Below are positions 41,923-49,972 of a DNA stretch of 64,000 nt, in pieces. A program made the position numbers and the translations under genes. The stretch comes from Nocardia brasiliensis. GTDB taxonomy: Bacteria; Actinomycetota; Actinomycetes; Mycobacteriales; Mycobacteriaceae. The DNA is taken from NCBI RefSeq assembly GCF_011801125.1, contig NZ_CP046171.1, positions 4,278,001 through 4,342,000 on the forward strand, given 5' to 3'. Every line of letters starts with the position of its first letter. Position 1 is the first letter of the stretch. The notes beneath the pieces are model-generated. The model ran no database searches. It was not told the origin of the DNA and worked only from the letters and a program-made list of their open reading frames with translations.

Positions 41923-42923
41923 TGGTGACACCGCGCAAGGCCCTGTGGCGGATGATCGTCGTCGCGGTGCTCACCACGGCGCTGTTCATCGGCGTCGCCA
42001 ACGCGTTGCGCAACCCGGTCGAGGGCGACACCGCCACCTACACCGCGGAGTTCACCGACGTGTCCGGCTTGCGACCCGGCGCCGACGTGCGGCGGCAAGG
42101 CGTGCAGATCGGAAAGGTCACCGGCATCGACCTCCAGCGCACCGAGACCACCACGATCGCCGTCGTCGAGTTCGAACTGCGCGAAGACGAACCGCTCACC
42201 GCGGCCAGCCGAATGGCCGTCAAATACCAGAACCTCAGCGGCCTGCGCTATCTCGACCTCACCACCGACGACACACAACCCGACCGGACGCCGCGCAGGC
42301 GGGTACCGCTGGCCGCGACCACCGGCTCTTTCGACATCACCGCCCTGTTCCACGGTTTGGAGCCGGTGCTGGCGACGCTGGCACCCGAGCAGGTCAACCG
42401 GCTCGCCGCCGGTGTGCTCGCACTGCTCAACGGTGCAGGCGGCGTCGAGGAACTCACCGCCGGCGTGCGCGCGATCGCCGACTACGCGACCGACCGGCAG
42501 CACACCGTCTCGGTCCTGGTCGCGAACATCGGCAAGGTCGCGCAGACCATGCGCGGCCGGTCGCCGCAGGTGCTCGAGTTCATCCGGGACTTCCAACTGG
42601 CGATCGATCGGACCATGACCGTGCTCGACGAGTTCTACAAGACCGCGCAGTACGGCCCGCCGTTCGTCGACGCGGTGAACCGCCTGCTGACCGGACTCGG
42701 CTTGCACGAGGGCGGCGACCTCGACGGATTGTTGCGCACCGCGCTGTCCGCCATGACCGACGCACCCGCCCTGTTGCGCCTGCTGCCGACGGTTTCGGCC
42801 GGACTGGAACAGCTCGACGGCGCGCGTGTGGTCGACATGCATTGCGGCACGGGCGAAGCCGAGCTGCCTCCCGCGATCACGGTGTTGCTCGGCGGACAGC
42901 GGGTGGTGTTGTGCCGACGATGA
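41919..42923 (+). CDS. mceB: MceB-type subunit
   Basis: 334 residues; ATG 41919 (a second ATG follows immediately at 41922). Anchor IVVAVLTTALFIGVANAL, MCE domain TYTAEFTDVSGLRPGADVRRQGVQIGKVTGIDLQ, YLDL strand, and the helical tunnel region ending with two cysteines (DMHCGTGEAELPP...VVLCRR), as is common for MceB proteins. Coupled by ATGA overlaps to mceA and mceC. Confidence 0.9.
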   Translation: MMVTPRKALWRMIVVAVLTTALFIGVANALRNPVEGDTATYTAEFTDVSGLRPGADVRRQGVQIGKVTGIDLQRTETTTIAVVEFELREDEPLTAASRMAVKYQNLSGLRYLDLTTDDTQPDRTPRRRVPLAATTGSFDITALFHGLEPVLATLAPEQVNRLAAGVLALLNGAGGVEELTAGVRAIADYATDRQHTVSVLVANIGKVAQTMRGRSPQVLEFIRDFQLAIDRTMTVLDEFYKTAQYGPPFVDAVNRLLTGLGLHEGGDLDGLLRTALSAMTDAPALLRLLPTVSAGLEQLDGARVVDMHCGTGEAELPPAITVLLGGQRVVLCRR

Positions 42924-43906
42924 CATCGTTGATCGCGCGGACGCCGGAGGGCAGGCAGATAGCGCTCGGCGCGCTCGCCTACCTGCTCGCCGTGCTCGTG
43001 GCCGTGTCCGCCGGCGTGCTGTATCTGCATCCGCCACAGCAACAGTCGGTGACCTTCGAGATCACCGATGCCGCCGCGGTGCGTGCCGGGCAGGACGTCC
43101 GCGTCGCCGGCGTCCCGGTCGGCAAGGTGGAATCGGTATCGCTGCGGCCCGATCGGGTCCGGGTGACCGCGCGCATCCGGCGTGACGTATTCCTGGGCAC
43201 GGACACCACGGTCGACATCAGAATGCTCACCGCCGTCGGCGGGTACTACGTGGCATTGCACGCCGCGGGCACCGAATCCCTTGGCAACGGCGTCATTTCC
43301 GCCGATCGGGTGACGCCGCCCTACCGCCTGCCCGATCTCCTGCACGACGCGCCGCCGAAGATCCGCGAGCTGAACGCGCCGGACATCGGGGCGAGCCTCG
43401 ATCGCGTCGCCGCCGGGCTGCAAGCCAACCCGGGCTCGGTGCGCTCGATCATCGACGGTATCCAAGCACTGGCCGAGATCCTGTCACGCCAACGCGACCA
43501 GCTCGAAACGACGGTGTCAGTGTCCCGGGAGTACCTGAGCGCGTTCGACACCGACCGTGCCGCCCTGTTCGACATGCTCCGCAAGACCGCGATCATCCTG
43601 CAGGTATTGCGGGATACCCGAGCCGGTTTCACCGCCGCCTACCAGGGACTGGCGCAGCTGTTCGGCAAGGTCGACGTGCTGAGCCGGTTCTACGCGGGCC
43701 ACCGTGCGGAGGTACTCGCGGCGGTGACCGGTCTCGATACCGCCCTGCGCGCGATGGGCACTGACATGCCGACGCTGATCGGCGATCTCGAGCAGTTCGT
43801 CGATCAGCTGAACTCGCTGCTCGGTCCCGACGGCGTCCGTCTGGTCGGTGCCGGACAGGTGCTCGCCACCGATCTGTGCGTCCCGATTCCCGGGAGGAGC
43901 TGCTGA
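42920..43906 (+). CDS. mceC: MceC-type subunit
   Basis: 328 residues from ATG 42920; GTG 42911 is an in-frame alternative. N-terminal anchor ALGALAYLLAVLVAVSAGVLYL, MCE domain VTFEITDAAAVRAGQDVRVAGVPVGKVESVSLRPDRVRVTARIRR, then a long helical region rich in heptad-like leucines (LAEILSRQRDQLETTVSVSREYLSAF). Ends with a Cys pair (LCVPIPGRSC). The stop overlaps the mceD ATG by one base. Confidence 0.9.
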   Translation: MTSLIARTPEGRQIALGALAYLLAVLVAVSAGVLYLHPPQQQSVTFEITDAAAVRAGQDVRVAGVPVGKVESVSLRPDRVRVTARIRRDVFLGTDTTVDIRMLTAVGGYYVALHAAGTESLGNGVISADRVTPPYRLPDLLHDAPPKIRELNAPDIGASLDRVAAGLQANPGSVRSIIDGIQALAEILSRQRDQLETTVSVSREYLSAFDTDRAALFDMLRKTAIILQVLRDTRAGFTAAYQGLAQLFGKVDVLSRFYAGHRAEVLAAVTGLDTALRAMGTDMPTLIGDLEQFVDQLNSLLGPDGVRLVGAGQVLATDLCVPIPGRSC

Positions 43907-44985
43907 TGTGGCGACGCTTACGCGGACCGCTGGTGCTGACCGGCGCGGCGATCGTGCTCGCCGTCGCCGCCGGGGCGGCCGTGCGACCGAATTTCGCTGA
44001 CACCCAGAACTTCTGCGCGATGATGCCGGACTCCATCGGCCTCTATCCTGGCAACTTCGTCACCCAGATGGGGGTGCGGGTCGGCACGGTCGAGCACGTC
44101 GAAGCCGCGGGGACCGCGGTGCGCGTCGAATTCTCCGTCGATGCCGCCCGTCCGCTCCCGGCGCAGGTGCGTGCGGTGAGCCGCGCCAGCTCGATTCTGG
44201 CCGACCGCAACCTCGAACTCGTGGGCAATTACACCGCCGGGCCGCGCCTGTCGCCGGGACAGTGCATCGACATCTCCGCCACCGCGACCGCCAAGAGCAT
44301 CTCCGAGATCACCGGCGCGACAGCGGGTCTGCTCGACGGGCTCGGCGGCGCCGGAAACGGAAACGCCCTCGGCTCGACGCTCGCCGCGCTCGGTGCCCAG
44401 CTGTCGGGTAACGGCGCCGCCGCCGGCGCGGCGCTCACGAACGCGGGACAGGCGGCGGCGGGTTCGGACGCGATGATCAGTACGCTCGGCCAGCTGCTCG
44501 CCAACGCGGCACCGCTGGTCACCGCCGCAGATCAGCACTGGAGCGAGATCGACGCCGCGCTCGCCAGCGCCCCTGCGGCCTTGAACGAGCTGGCGCACCA
44601 GGTTTTTCCGGCGATCACCCAGATCTTCCACTACCTGCCGAACGCGATGAACCTGATCCTGGACGTCCAGCAGCGCCTCGGCCATATCCTGTGGCCGGGT
44701 TTGGACGTGGTGGCGACCACGCTGCGCGTGGCGGCGACCCGCGCCGCCGACATCGAGCGACTCGTCGCCACATTGCCCGTGCTGTCCGACTCGGTACGCG
44801 GGCTCCTCTCCGATCCAGGCCGACCCGAGATCGCCCTGATACCACCGCGATTCCGCGTGACGGTGGCCGACCCGCAGGCGCTCTGCGCGTTTCTCGGCGC
44901 CGGCTGCACCGTGGCGGCCGAGCAGGCCCAGCTCGCCGACGTGGACCTGCTGCAATTGGTCCTGCGCGGAGGTATACCCCGATGA
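43906..44985 (+). CDS. mceD: MceD-type subunit
   Basis: 359 residues from ATG 43906, with GGGAGGAG upstream. Anchor LRGPLVLTGAAIVLAVAAGAAV, MCE domain FCAMMPDSIGLYPGNFVTQMGVRVGTVEHVEAAGTAVRVEFSV. DSIGLYPGNxVTxMGxxVG is the classical MceD strand. A glycine/alanine-rich segment (about residues 150-190) separates it from the helical tunnel part. Coupled to mceE by ATGA overlap. Confidence 0.9.
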   Translation: MWRRLRGPLVLTGAAIVLAVAAGAAVRPNFADTQNFCAMMPDSIGLYPGNFVTQMGVRVGTVEHVEAAGTAVRVEFSVDAARPLPAQVRAVSRASSILADRNLELVGNYTAGPRLSPGQCIDISATATAKSISEITGATAGLLDGLGGAGNGNALGSTLAALGAQLSGNGAAAGAALTNAGQAAAGSDAMISTLGQLLANAAPLVTAADQHWSEIDAALASAPAALNELAHQVFPAITQIFHYLPNAMNLILDVQQRLGHILWPGLDVVATTLRVAATRAADIERLVATLPVLSDSVRGLLSDPGRPEIALIPPRFRVTVADPQALCAFLGAGCTVAAEQAQLADVDLLQLVLRGGIPR

Positions 44986-45962
44986 CCCCGCGCCTCCGTT
45001 CGTGGACAACAGCTTTGGTGATCACCGCGGCCGCGTTGACCGGCTGCTCATACAACCCGGCAAAGCTCGCGCTGCTCGATCGCCATGCCGCACCCGGCTA
45101 TTCGATCACCGTCGAGTTCGACAACGCGCTCAATCTGCCGATCGGCGCGCGGCTGGTCCTCGACGGCGCGGCGATCGGCACGGTCGTGGCGATCGGACTG
45201 ACCGAAACGGTGGTCGCCGTCCGCGCCGATATCGACGACGGAGTTCGCATTCCCGCCGACAGCACAGCCACCATCACCCAGGACACCGTGCTCGGCGATC
45301 CATACGTGAAACTCGATCGCCCGCAGCAGGATTCCGGCATTGTCCTAGCGGCGGGCGCGAGGATCGACGCCGCGCACACCACCGCCGCGACGAGCCTCGA
45401 AGACACCCTCGCCGCACTGTCGAACTTCTTCGGCAGCGGATCCCTTGCCCAACTCCAGCGCGCCGTCGCGAGACTCGATACCGCGCTGCCCCCGTCGCTC
45501 GACGACGTGCGCGGCCTCGCCGAGGTCCTCGCCACCGACATCCGGTCCCTGGCCGGTGGCACAGCCCAATTGGACCAGACACTCGCCGACGCTTCGGCCA
45601 CCGTCACCGCGATCGATCGGCGCACCGCCGACATCGTCGCCACCTTCACCCCGGAGGCGATGCGGATGTGGGGAAATCTGCGCATCCTGCTCGGCCACAT
45701 CGGCGTGCTGCTGCCCTCCGTGGGCAGCGTCTACAACGGCGGCTATTGGCTCGTGCCCATGATCGATTCGCTGGCGGGCACCGTCGAAACCGTCGGCGGC
45801 GCGGCGGGCACCGCGGCGGCGCTCGACCGGTTCCTGCGCACCACCCTGCTGCCGCTCTCGCGCGATCCGAAGGTCGAGGTCACCTCCTTGGTCACCGACG
45901 ACGGCACCGAGCACATCGACGCCGTCGCCGACCTACTGCGCATGCTGGGAGCGGTCCGATGA
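44982..45962 (+). CDS. mceE: MceE-type lipoprotein subunit
   Basis: 326 residues. The signal peptide with lipobox ALTGC (cysteine about residue 22) marks it as a lipoprotein, as is usual for MceE. MCE domain: YSITVEFDNALNLPIGARLVLDGAAIGTVVAIGLTETVVAVRADIDDGVRIPADSTATITQDTVLGDPYVKL. The remaining sequence is helical. Coupled to mceF by ATGA overlap. Confidence 0.91.
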   Translation: MTPRLRSWTTALVITAAALTGCSYNPAKLALLDRHAAPGYSITVEFDNALNLPIGARLVLDGAAIGTVVAIGLTETVVAVRADIDDGVRIPADSTATITQDTVLGDPYVKLDRPQQDSGIVLAAGARIDAAHTTAATSLEDTLAALSNFFGSGSLAQLQRAVARLDTALPPSLDDVRGLAEVLATDIRSLAGGTAQLDQTLADASATVTAIDRRTADIVATFTPEAMRMWGNLRILLGHIGVLLPSVGSVYNGGYWLVPMIDSLAGTVETVGGAAGTAAALDRFLRTTLLPLSRDPKVEVTSLVTDDGTEHIDAVADLLRMLGAVR

Positions 45963-46915
45963 ACCTCAGGAACACCCTGTCGATCGGCGCGCTGACGGGA
46001 CTGCTCGTGGCGTCCTGCGTCGCGATCGGGCACCAGGGCGTCGCCTGGCTCCCGGCCACCGACCAGCGGCACGCCAGCCTGTCCGTCGCCGACGCGAACG
46101 GCTTGGTGCGCGGCGCCAAGGTGCTGCTGCGCGGCGTGCCGATCGGCGAGATCACCGACGTCGTCGCGGCCGCCGACGCGGTCCGCGTCGACCTGCGCTA
46201 TGCCGCGCGACGGCGCATCCCCGTCGACAGCAGCTTCCGCATCGAGAGCCTGTCGGCGCTCGGGGAGAGCTATCTGTCGGTGCTCCCGAACACCACCGAG
46301 GGACCGTACCTCGACGACAACCAGCGCATCGACGTGCGTTCCGTGGCGACCCCCGCCACGTTCGGCGAACTGTCGGCGGCGCTGACCCGACTGCTGGACG
46401 GCATCGAACCCGGCACCGTCAACACTCTCATCGATGAACTGGGCTCGGCCCTGCCCACCGATCCCGCTGTGGCACAGCAACTCGCACGGGCAGGCAGCTT
46501 GCTCACCACCACGCTGCTGATGAGCCGGGCACCGATCCGTGATCTGCTCGTCAGCGGCCAGAACCTGCTCGACCATGGGCCGCGGATCGGACCGGCGCTC
46601 GCCGCGGCCGGTATTCCGGTGCGCGACACCGGAACCAGTTTCGCCACCCTCGCCCAAACCGCGATCGAGATGATGCAGTCCAACGACTACCCGCGCGTCG
46701 TCGAGATCGGCCCCCTCGACTTCTTCCGCCGGCTGCGCGAGTTCGAGGACCGGATCGGCGGCGACACCGCGCAGCTGACCACCCGGCTGCTCCCCGGCAT
46801 CCAGGCCGCGGCCGCCGCCATGGGCTCCATCGATATCAGCCGCCTGCTCGACTCCGCCGTGGCCGCTGTCGCGACACCGGGAGCGGTCACCCTGCGCGTC
46901 GGTCCACCGAAGTAG
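45959..46915 (+). CDS. mceF: MceF-type subunit
   Basis: 318 residues. Short N-terminal anchor (LSIGALTGLLVASCVAIG), MCE domain LSVADANGLVRGAKVLLRGVPIGEITDVVAAADAVRVDLRYAARRRIPVDSSFRIESLSALGESYLSVLP, then helices. It is shorter than many MceF proteins, which often carry longer C-terminal tails. Last gene of the 13-gene operon. No clear terminator was seen in the 144 bp after it. Confidence 0.9.
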   Translation: MNLRNTLSIGALTGLLVASCVAIGHQGVAWLPATDQRHASLSVADANGLVRGAKVLLRGVPIGEITDVVAAADAVRVDLRYAARRRIPVDSSFRIESLSALGESYLSVLPNTTEGPYLDDNQRIDVRSVATPATFGELSAALTRLLDGIEPGTVNTLIDELGSALPTDPAVAQQLARAGSLLTTTLLMSRAPIRDLLVSGQNLLDHGPRIGPALAAAGIPVRDTGTSFATLAQTAIEMMQSNDYPRVVEIGPLDFFRRLREFEDRIGGDTAQLTTRLLPGIQAAAAAMGSIDISRLLDSAVAAVATPGAVTLRVGPPK

Positions 46916-47059
46916 CCAGGTCACGCGCGTTGCACCGAGTGCGGCAGGTTCGCGCCGAGAGTGACGGTCGACACCTGTTGTCCGAGGGCGTCCGTATCGG
47001 TCGCCCACGGACAGTAGGGTGGCGGCGATGCGCCAGGGAAGAGGAGGTGGCCGGCCGTC

Positions 47060-47971
47060 ATGGTGCCCGGTCCGCGGCGGCTGCGCCGAATAGTCGTTGC
47101 GGTGCTGGCCGCACTGCTGACCCTCGCGGTCGGGTACGGACCACGCGAGCCCATCGCACCGGCCATGGTCAGCTCCGGCATGCTGCCAGCCTCGCCGGAC
47201 AAGCCGCTGCGTATCCCGTACGGCACCGACCCCGACTGCTTCGGCGACCTCTATTTGCCGAAGACCGGCCAGGGGCCCTATCCCGTCGTGGTCCTCATCC
47301 ACGGCGGCGGTTGGGCGCAGAATCGCACCCTCACGCAGTTCAACGCGCAGTCCGCGGCATTGGCGGAGAACGGCGTCGCGGTGTGGAACATCGAATACCG
47401 GCGGGTCAACGGTACCGGCGGCTGGCCGGTCACCCTCACCGATGTCGCGGACGCGGTCCTGGCGCTCAGCACGAGCGTGCAGCGGCGATCGGGTAATGCG
47501 CTGGACCTGCAGCGGGTTCAAGTCGCGGGCCACTCGGCCGGCGGTCACCTGGCCGCGTGGGTCGCGGGTCGCTTCCAACGGTCGACGGAGCCGAAGGCGT
47601 TGCGCATCCGCAGCGCCACCCTCATGTCCGCGGTGCTCGACCCCGAGTACGCCGTCACCCGCGGCCGTGACGGATACGTCCGGAAACTGCTGGGCGGCTC
47701 GCCCAGCGAGGTCCCCGAACGCTATCGCTACGCCTCCCCCATCGCCCACCTTCCGACCGCCATGCGGATCACCGCGATTCACGGCGATGCCGACAACGTC
47801 GTCTCCCCAGAACAGAGCCGCCGCTACATCACCGCGGCCAGGCGTGCCCGCAACAGCGCCGACCTGCGCTTGCTCCCCGGAACCGGTCACGGCGAATTCG
47901 CCGACCCCACCTCCACGGCCTGGGCCACCACCCAGCAGGTCATCCTCGAACACGCCGACACAGTGCGCTGA
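47060..47971 (+). CDS. Secreted or anchored alpha/beta-hydrolase (esterase/lipase, HSL-like)
   Basis: 303 residues. N-terminal hydrophobic signal/anchor IVVAVLAALLTLAVGYGP, oxyanion-hole motif HGGGWAQ (81-87), nucleophile Ser159 in VAGHSAGGHLAAW, acid in HGDADNVVSPEQS and histidine in GTGHGEFADP. All triad elements are present. The fold fits carboxylesterase/kynurenine-formamidase-like enzymes. It could cut ester lipids presented to the Mce system just upstream, but a 144-bp gap separates it from mceF and it may be independent. Confidence 0.82.
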   Translation: MVPGPRRLRRIVVAVLAALLTLAVGYGPREPIAPAMVSSGMLPASPDKPLRIPYGTDPDCFGDLYLPKTGQGPYPVVVLIHGGGWAQNRTLTQFNAQSAALAENGVAVWNIEYRRVNGTGGWPVTLTDVADAVLALSTSVQRRSGNALDLQRVQVAGHSAGGHLAAWVAGRFQRSTEPKALRIRSATLMSAVLDPEYAVTRGRDGYVRKLLGGSPSEVPERYRYASPIAHLPTAMRITAIHGDADNVVSPEQSRRYITAARRARNSADLRLLPGTGHGEFADPTSTAWATTQQVILEHADTVR

Positions 47972-48107
47972 GCCGATGCCGCACGGCAGCGAGCTCTGAA
48001 ACCGGAAAGTGGGCGAACAACCCCCATTACGTCGAGATCCGACGCAACCAAAGCGCCCACGCAGTGGTGTATCCCGATAGGGAGAGCTGGGAAGGGAACA
48101 GCTGGCA

Positions 48108-48521
48108 ATGACCGCCGACAACGATACCCAGGACCACTCGACGCCCGGCCGGTGGCGAGCGGCGATCGACTCCTTCGTGACCGGCCTGGGAGTGCATCTC
48201 GGCGAGCCGGTGAGCGTGGTCAAGTCGAACGAGTTCGAGGAAGGCTTCTCCTGTCTCGTGCGGGGCCCGGCCCCGTCCCGGCCGCTCCAAGTGGCGTGGG
48301 AGGGCGTTCTCGGCATGGCCTACGACAGCGGGAGGCCCGACATCAGCGCGTCCCTTTTTCTGTATAGCCGAGGCCGTCGTCTGCGACTTGACGACCAGTC
48401 CGGCAGCTATCTCGAAATCGTCTATGAGGGACCGCTCGACGGGTCGGGCACGTGGCGCGATCTCGGCTGGTTCGAGGACGACTTCGGCGAGTTCGAGGCG
48501 TACGACGAATATGGCGACTGA
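48108..48521 (+). CDS. Small acidic cytoplasmic protein, unknown function
   Basis: 137 residues with AAGGGA before the ATG. Strongly acidic C-terminus (WFEDDFGEFEAYDEYGD). No signal peptide or membrane segment. Predicted mix of strands, with AWEGVLGMAYDSGRPDISASLFLYSRGRRLRL and GSYLEIVYEGPLDGSGTWRDLGW. Not recognised. Such small acidic proteins can be immunity or accessory proteins, but nothing nearby supports that. Confidence 0.6.
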   Translation: MTADNDTQDHSTPGRWRAAIDSFVTGLGVHLGEPVSVVKSNEFEEGFSCLVRGPAPSRPLQVAWEGVLGMAYDSGRPDISASLFLYSRGRRLRLDDQSGSYLEIVYEGPLDGSGTWRDLGWFEDDFGEFEAYDEYGD

Positions 48522-48533
48522 ACTCCGATGACG

Positions 48534-49823
48534 TCACCGGTGACAATGTAAACCATCGAGGACACGCTCGGCCTGATCGCGGGCGATCGCGCCGACTGCT
48601 GCCGAGTCCACCGGCGGTTCGCCGTGTTGCCGCAGAATGGGGATTCGGACGCGTACCGACACGTTGCTGTCCTGCGCGCCGACGACGTAGTCCGTTCCGG
48701 TCGTGCTACTCGAATCCGCTACCGCGGTGTGCCAATACGCTTGCGTGCCGAGGCCCGTCAGCTCGCCGGAATTCACACCCGGCCGGGGCGCGGTGTCCTT
48801 TTGCTTCCACTCGTCATAGACGGGCGCGGCGCCGGGCGCGGTGAATTCGACGTGCAGGTCGATGGCGGCCTGATTCCAATGCACGCCGTCACCCGACTGG
48901 CTCTGGTAACCGAGCTGACAGGACAAACTGCCGGAGTTGTCCGCGCTCGGCGGCCTTTCGTCATGGACAGGCGGCCGATCCGGCGTGGCCGACCACCGCA
49001 GCAGTGGTGTCGGATCGATCAGATCGCAGGCATTCGCTACGCCGTTCATGGAATAGTCTCCTGGCGCCGGCGCCTGGGCCGTCGCGGTGCCGGCCGCGGA
49101 CGACCGCACGACGGAGCTGGAAGTGGCTGCGGCAGAGGTGGATTCACCGTTGTTCTGCCGCAGTCCGTCGAGCACCTTGCGGGCCTGGGATCGTGCGACC
49201 GCGTCGAGCTCGTCCCTGCCGATCACCGGGGCCGCCTTCTCCCGGGACAGCGCGATCCGCACCTGCACCGCGGCACCGGCATCCCACACGCACACCACAT
49301 ATTCGGCGTCGACGATGCCGCCGAAGTTGTCGGCCTCGAATTGCCAGTAGCCCTTGGTGCCGATGCCGGTGAACTCACCCGAGCTCACCTGCGACCCGGG
49401 ATCGACGAGCTCGGCGGCGCTACGCGTCCAGTGCGCGTAGACGCGTTCGGCCGATCCGTCCACCACGTCGGCCCGCACCCGCAGCGAGGCGGTGTTCATC
49501 GGAAACCCCTCGCCCGGCTTATTGGCATAGCGCACAACGCAGCTCAGGGTGCCGGAGTCACCGGAGACCTGGGTTCGCGTGTCGTCGGGTGTCGACGCCC
49601 ACTTCGTCAACGGGGTGCGATCGACGAGGTCGCACGCATTCGTCACCGCCGCCGTCGAATACCGCGCGGGCGCGGGCAAGGGCGTGCCCGAAGCGCCCGC
49701 GCCGACCCGATCGCGCACGACGAACCCGATCACCACTCCGACCACCAGCAGCAGCACCACCCCGACCGCACCGGCGACGATCGACAACGCCTTACCGCCC
49801 GGGCCCGGCCGCGAATCGGTCAT
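48534..49823 (-). CDS. Membrane-anchored protein with two tandem DUF3558-like domains
   Basis: 429 residues from ATG 49823. One N-terminal transmembrane segment (ALSIVAGAVGVVLLLVVGVVIGFVV) precedes two homologous domains. The first starts VTNACDLVDRTPLTKWASTPDD with SGTLSCVVRY and TGIGTKGYWQFEADN. The second starts VANACDLIDPTPLLRWSATPDR with SGSLSCQLGY and TGLGTQAYWHTAVAD. Each has the NACDLxDxTPL and SxSCxxxY elements of DUF3558-type cell-wall proteins, joined by a Ser/Ala/Thr linker. The paired cysteines suggest a disulfide in each. Exposed outside the membrane; function unknown. Confidence 0.72.
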   Translation of the reverse strand: MTDSRPGPGGKALSIVAGAVGVVLLLVVGVVIGFVVRDRVGAGASGTPLPAPARYSTAAVTNACDLVDRTPLTKWASTPDDTRTQVSGDSGTLSCVVRYANKPGEGFPMNTASLRVRADVVDGSAERVYAHWTRSAAELVDPGSQVSSGEFTGIGTKGYWQFEADNFGGIVDAEYVVCVWDAGAAVQVRIALSREKAAPVIGRDELDAVARSQARKVLDGLRQNNGESTSAAATSSSVVRSSAAGTATAQAPAPGDYSMNGVANACDLIDPTPLLRWSATPDRPPVHDERPPSADNSGSLSCQLGYQSQSGDGVHWNQAAIDLHVEFTAPGAAPVYDEWKQKDTAPRPGVNSGELTGLGTQAYWHTAVADSSSTTGTDYVVGAQDSNVSVRVRIPILRQHGEPPVDSAAVGAIARDQAERVLDGLHCHR

Positions 49824-49972
49824 GGCTCTACCTCCCCGCCGTGGACGGCGCACCCGCCCAAGTCATCGACACGCGTCAGAGCCTAACCGCGCGTTCGATC
49901 ACCAGCAGACCGGTCCGCGTGCGAGCCCTGGCCAACAGCTCACCGGCCGGGGGTATTGCGCTGCCGCGCGAC

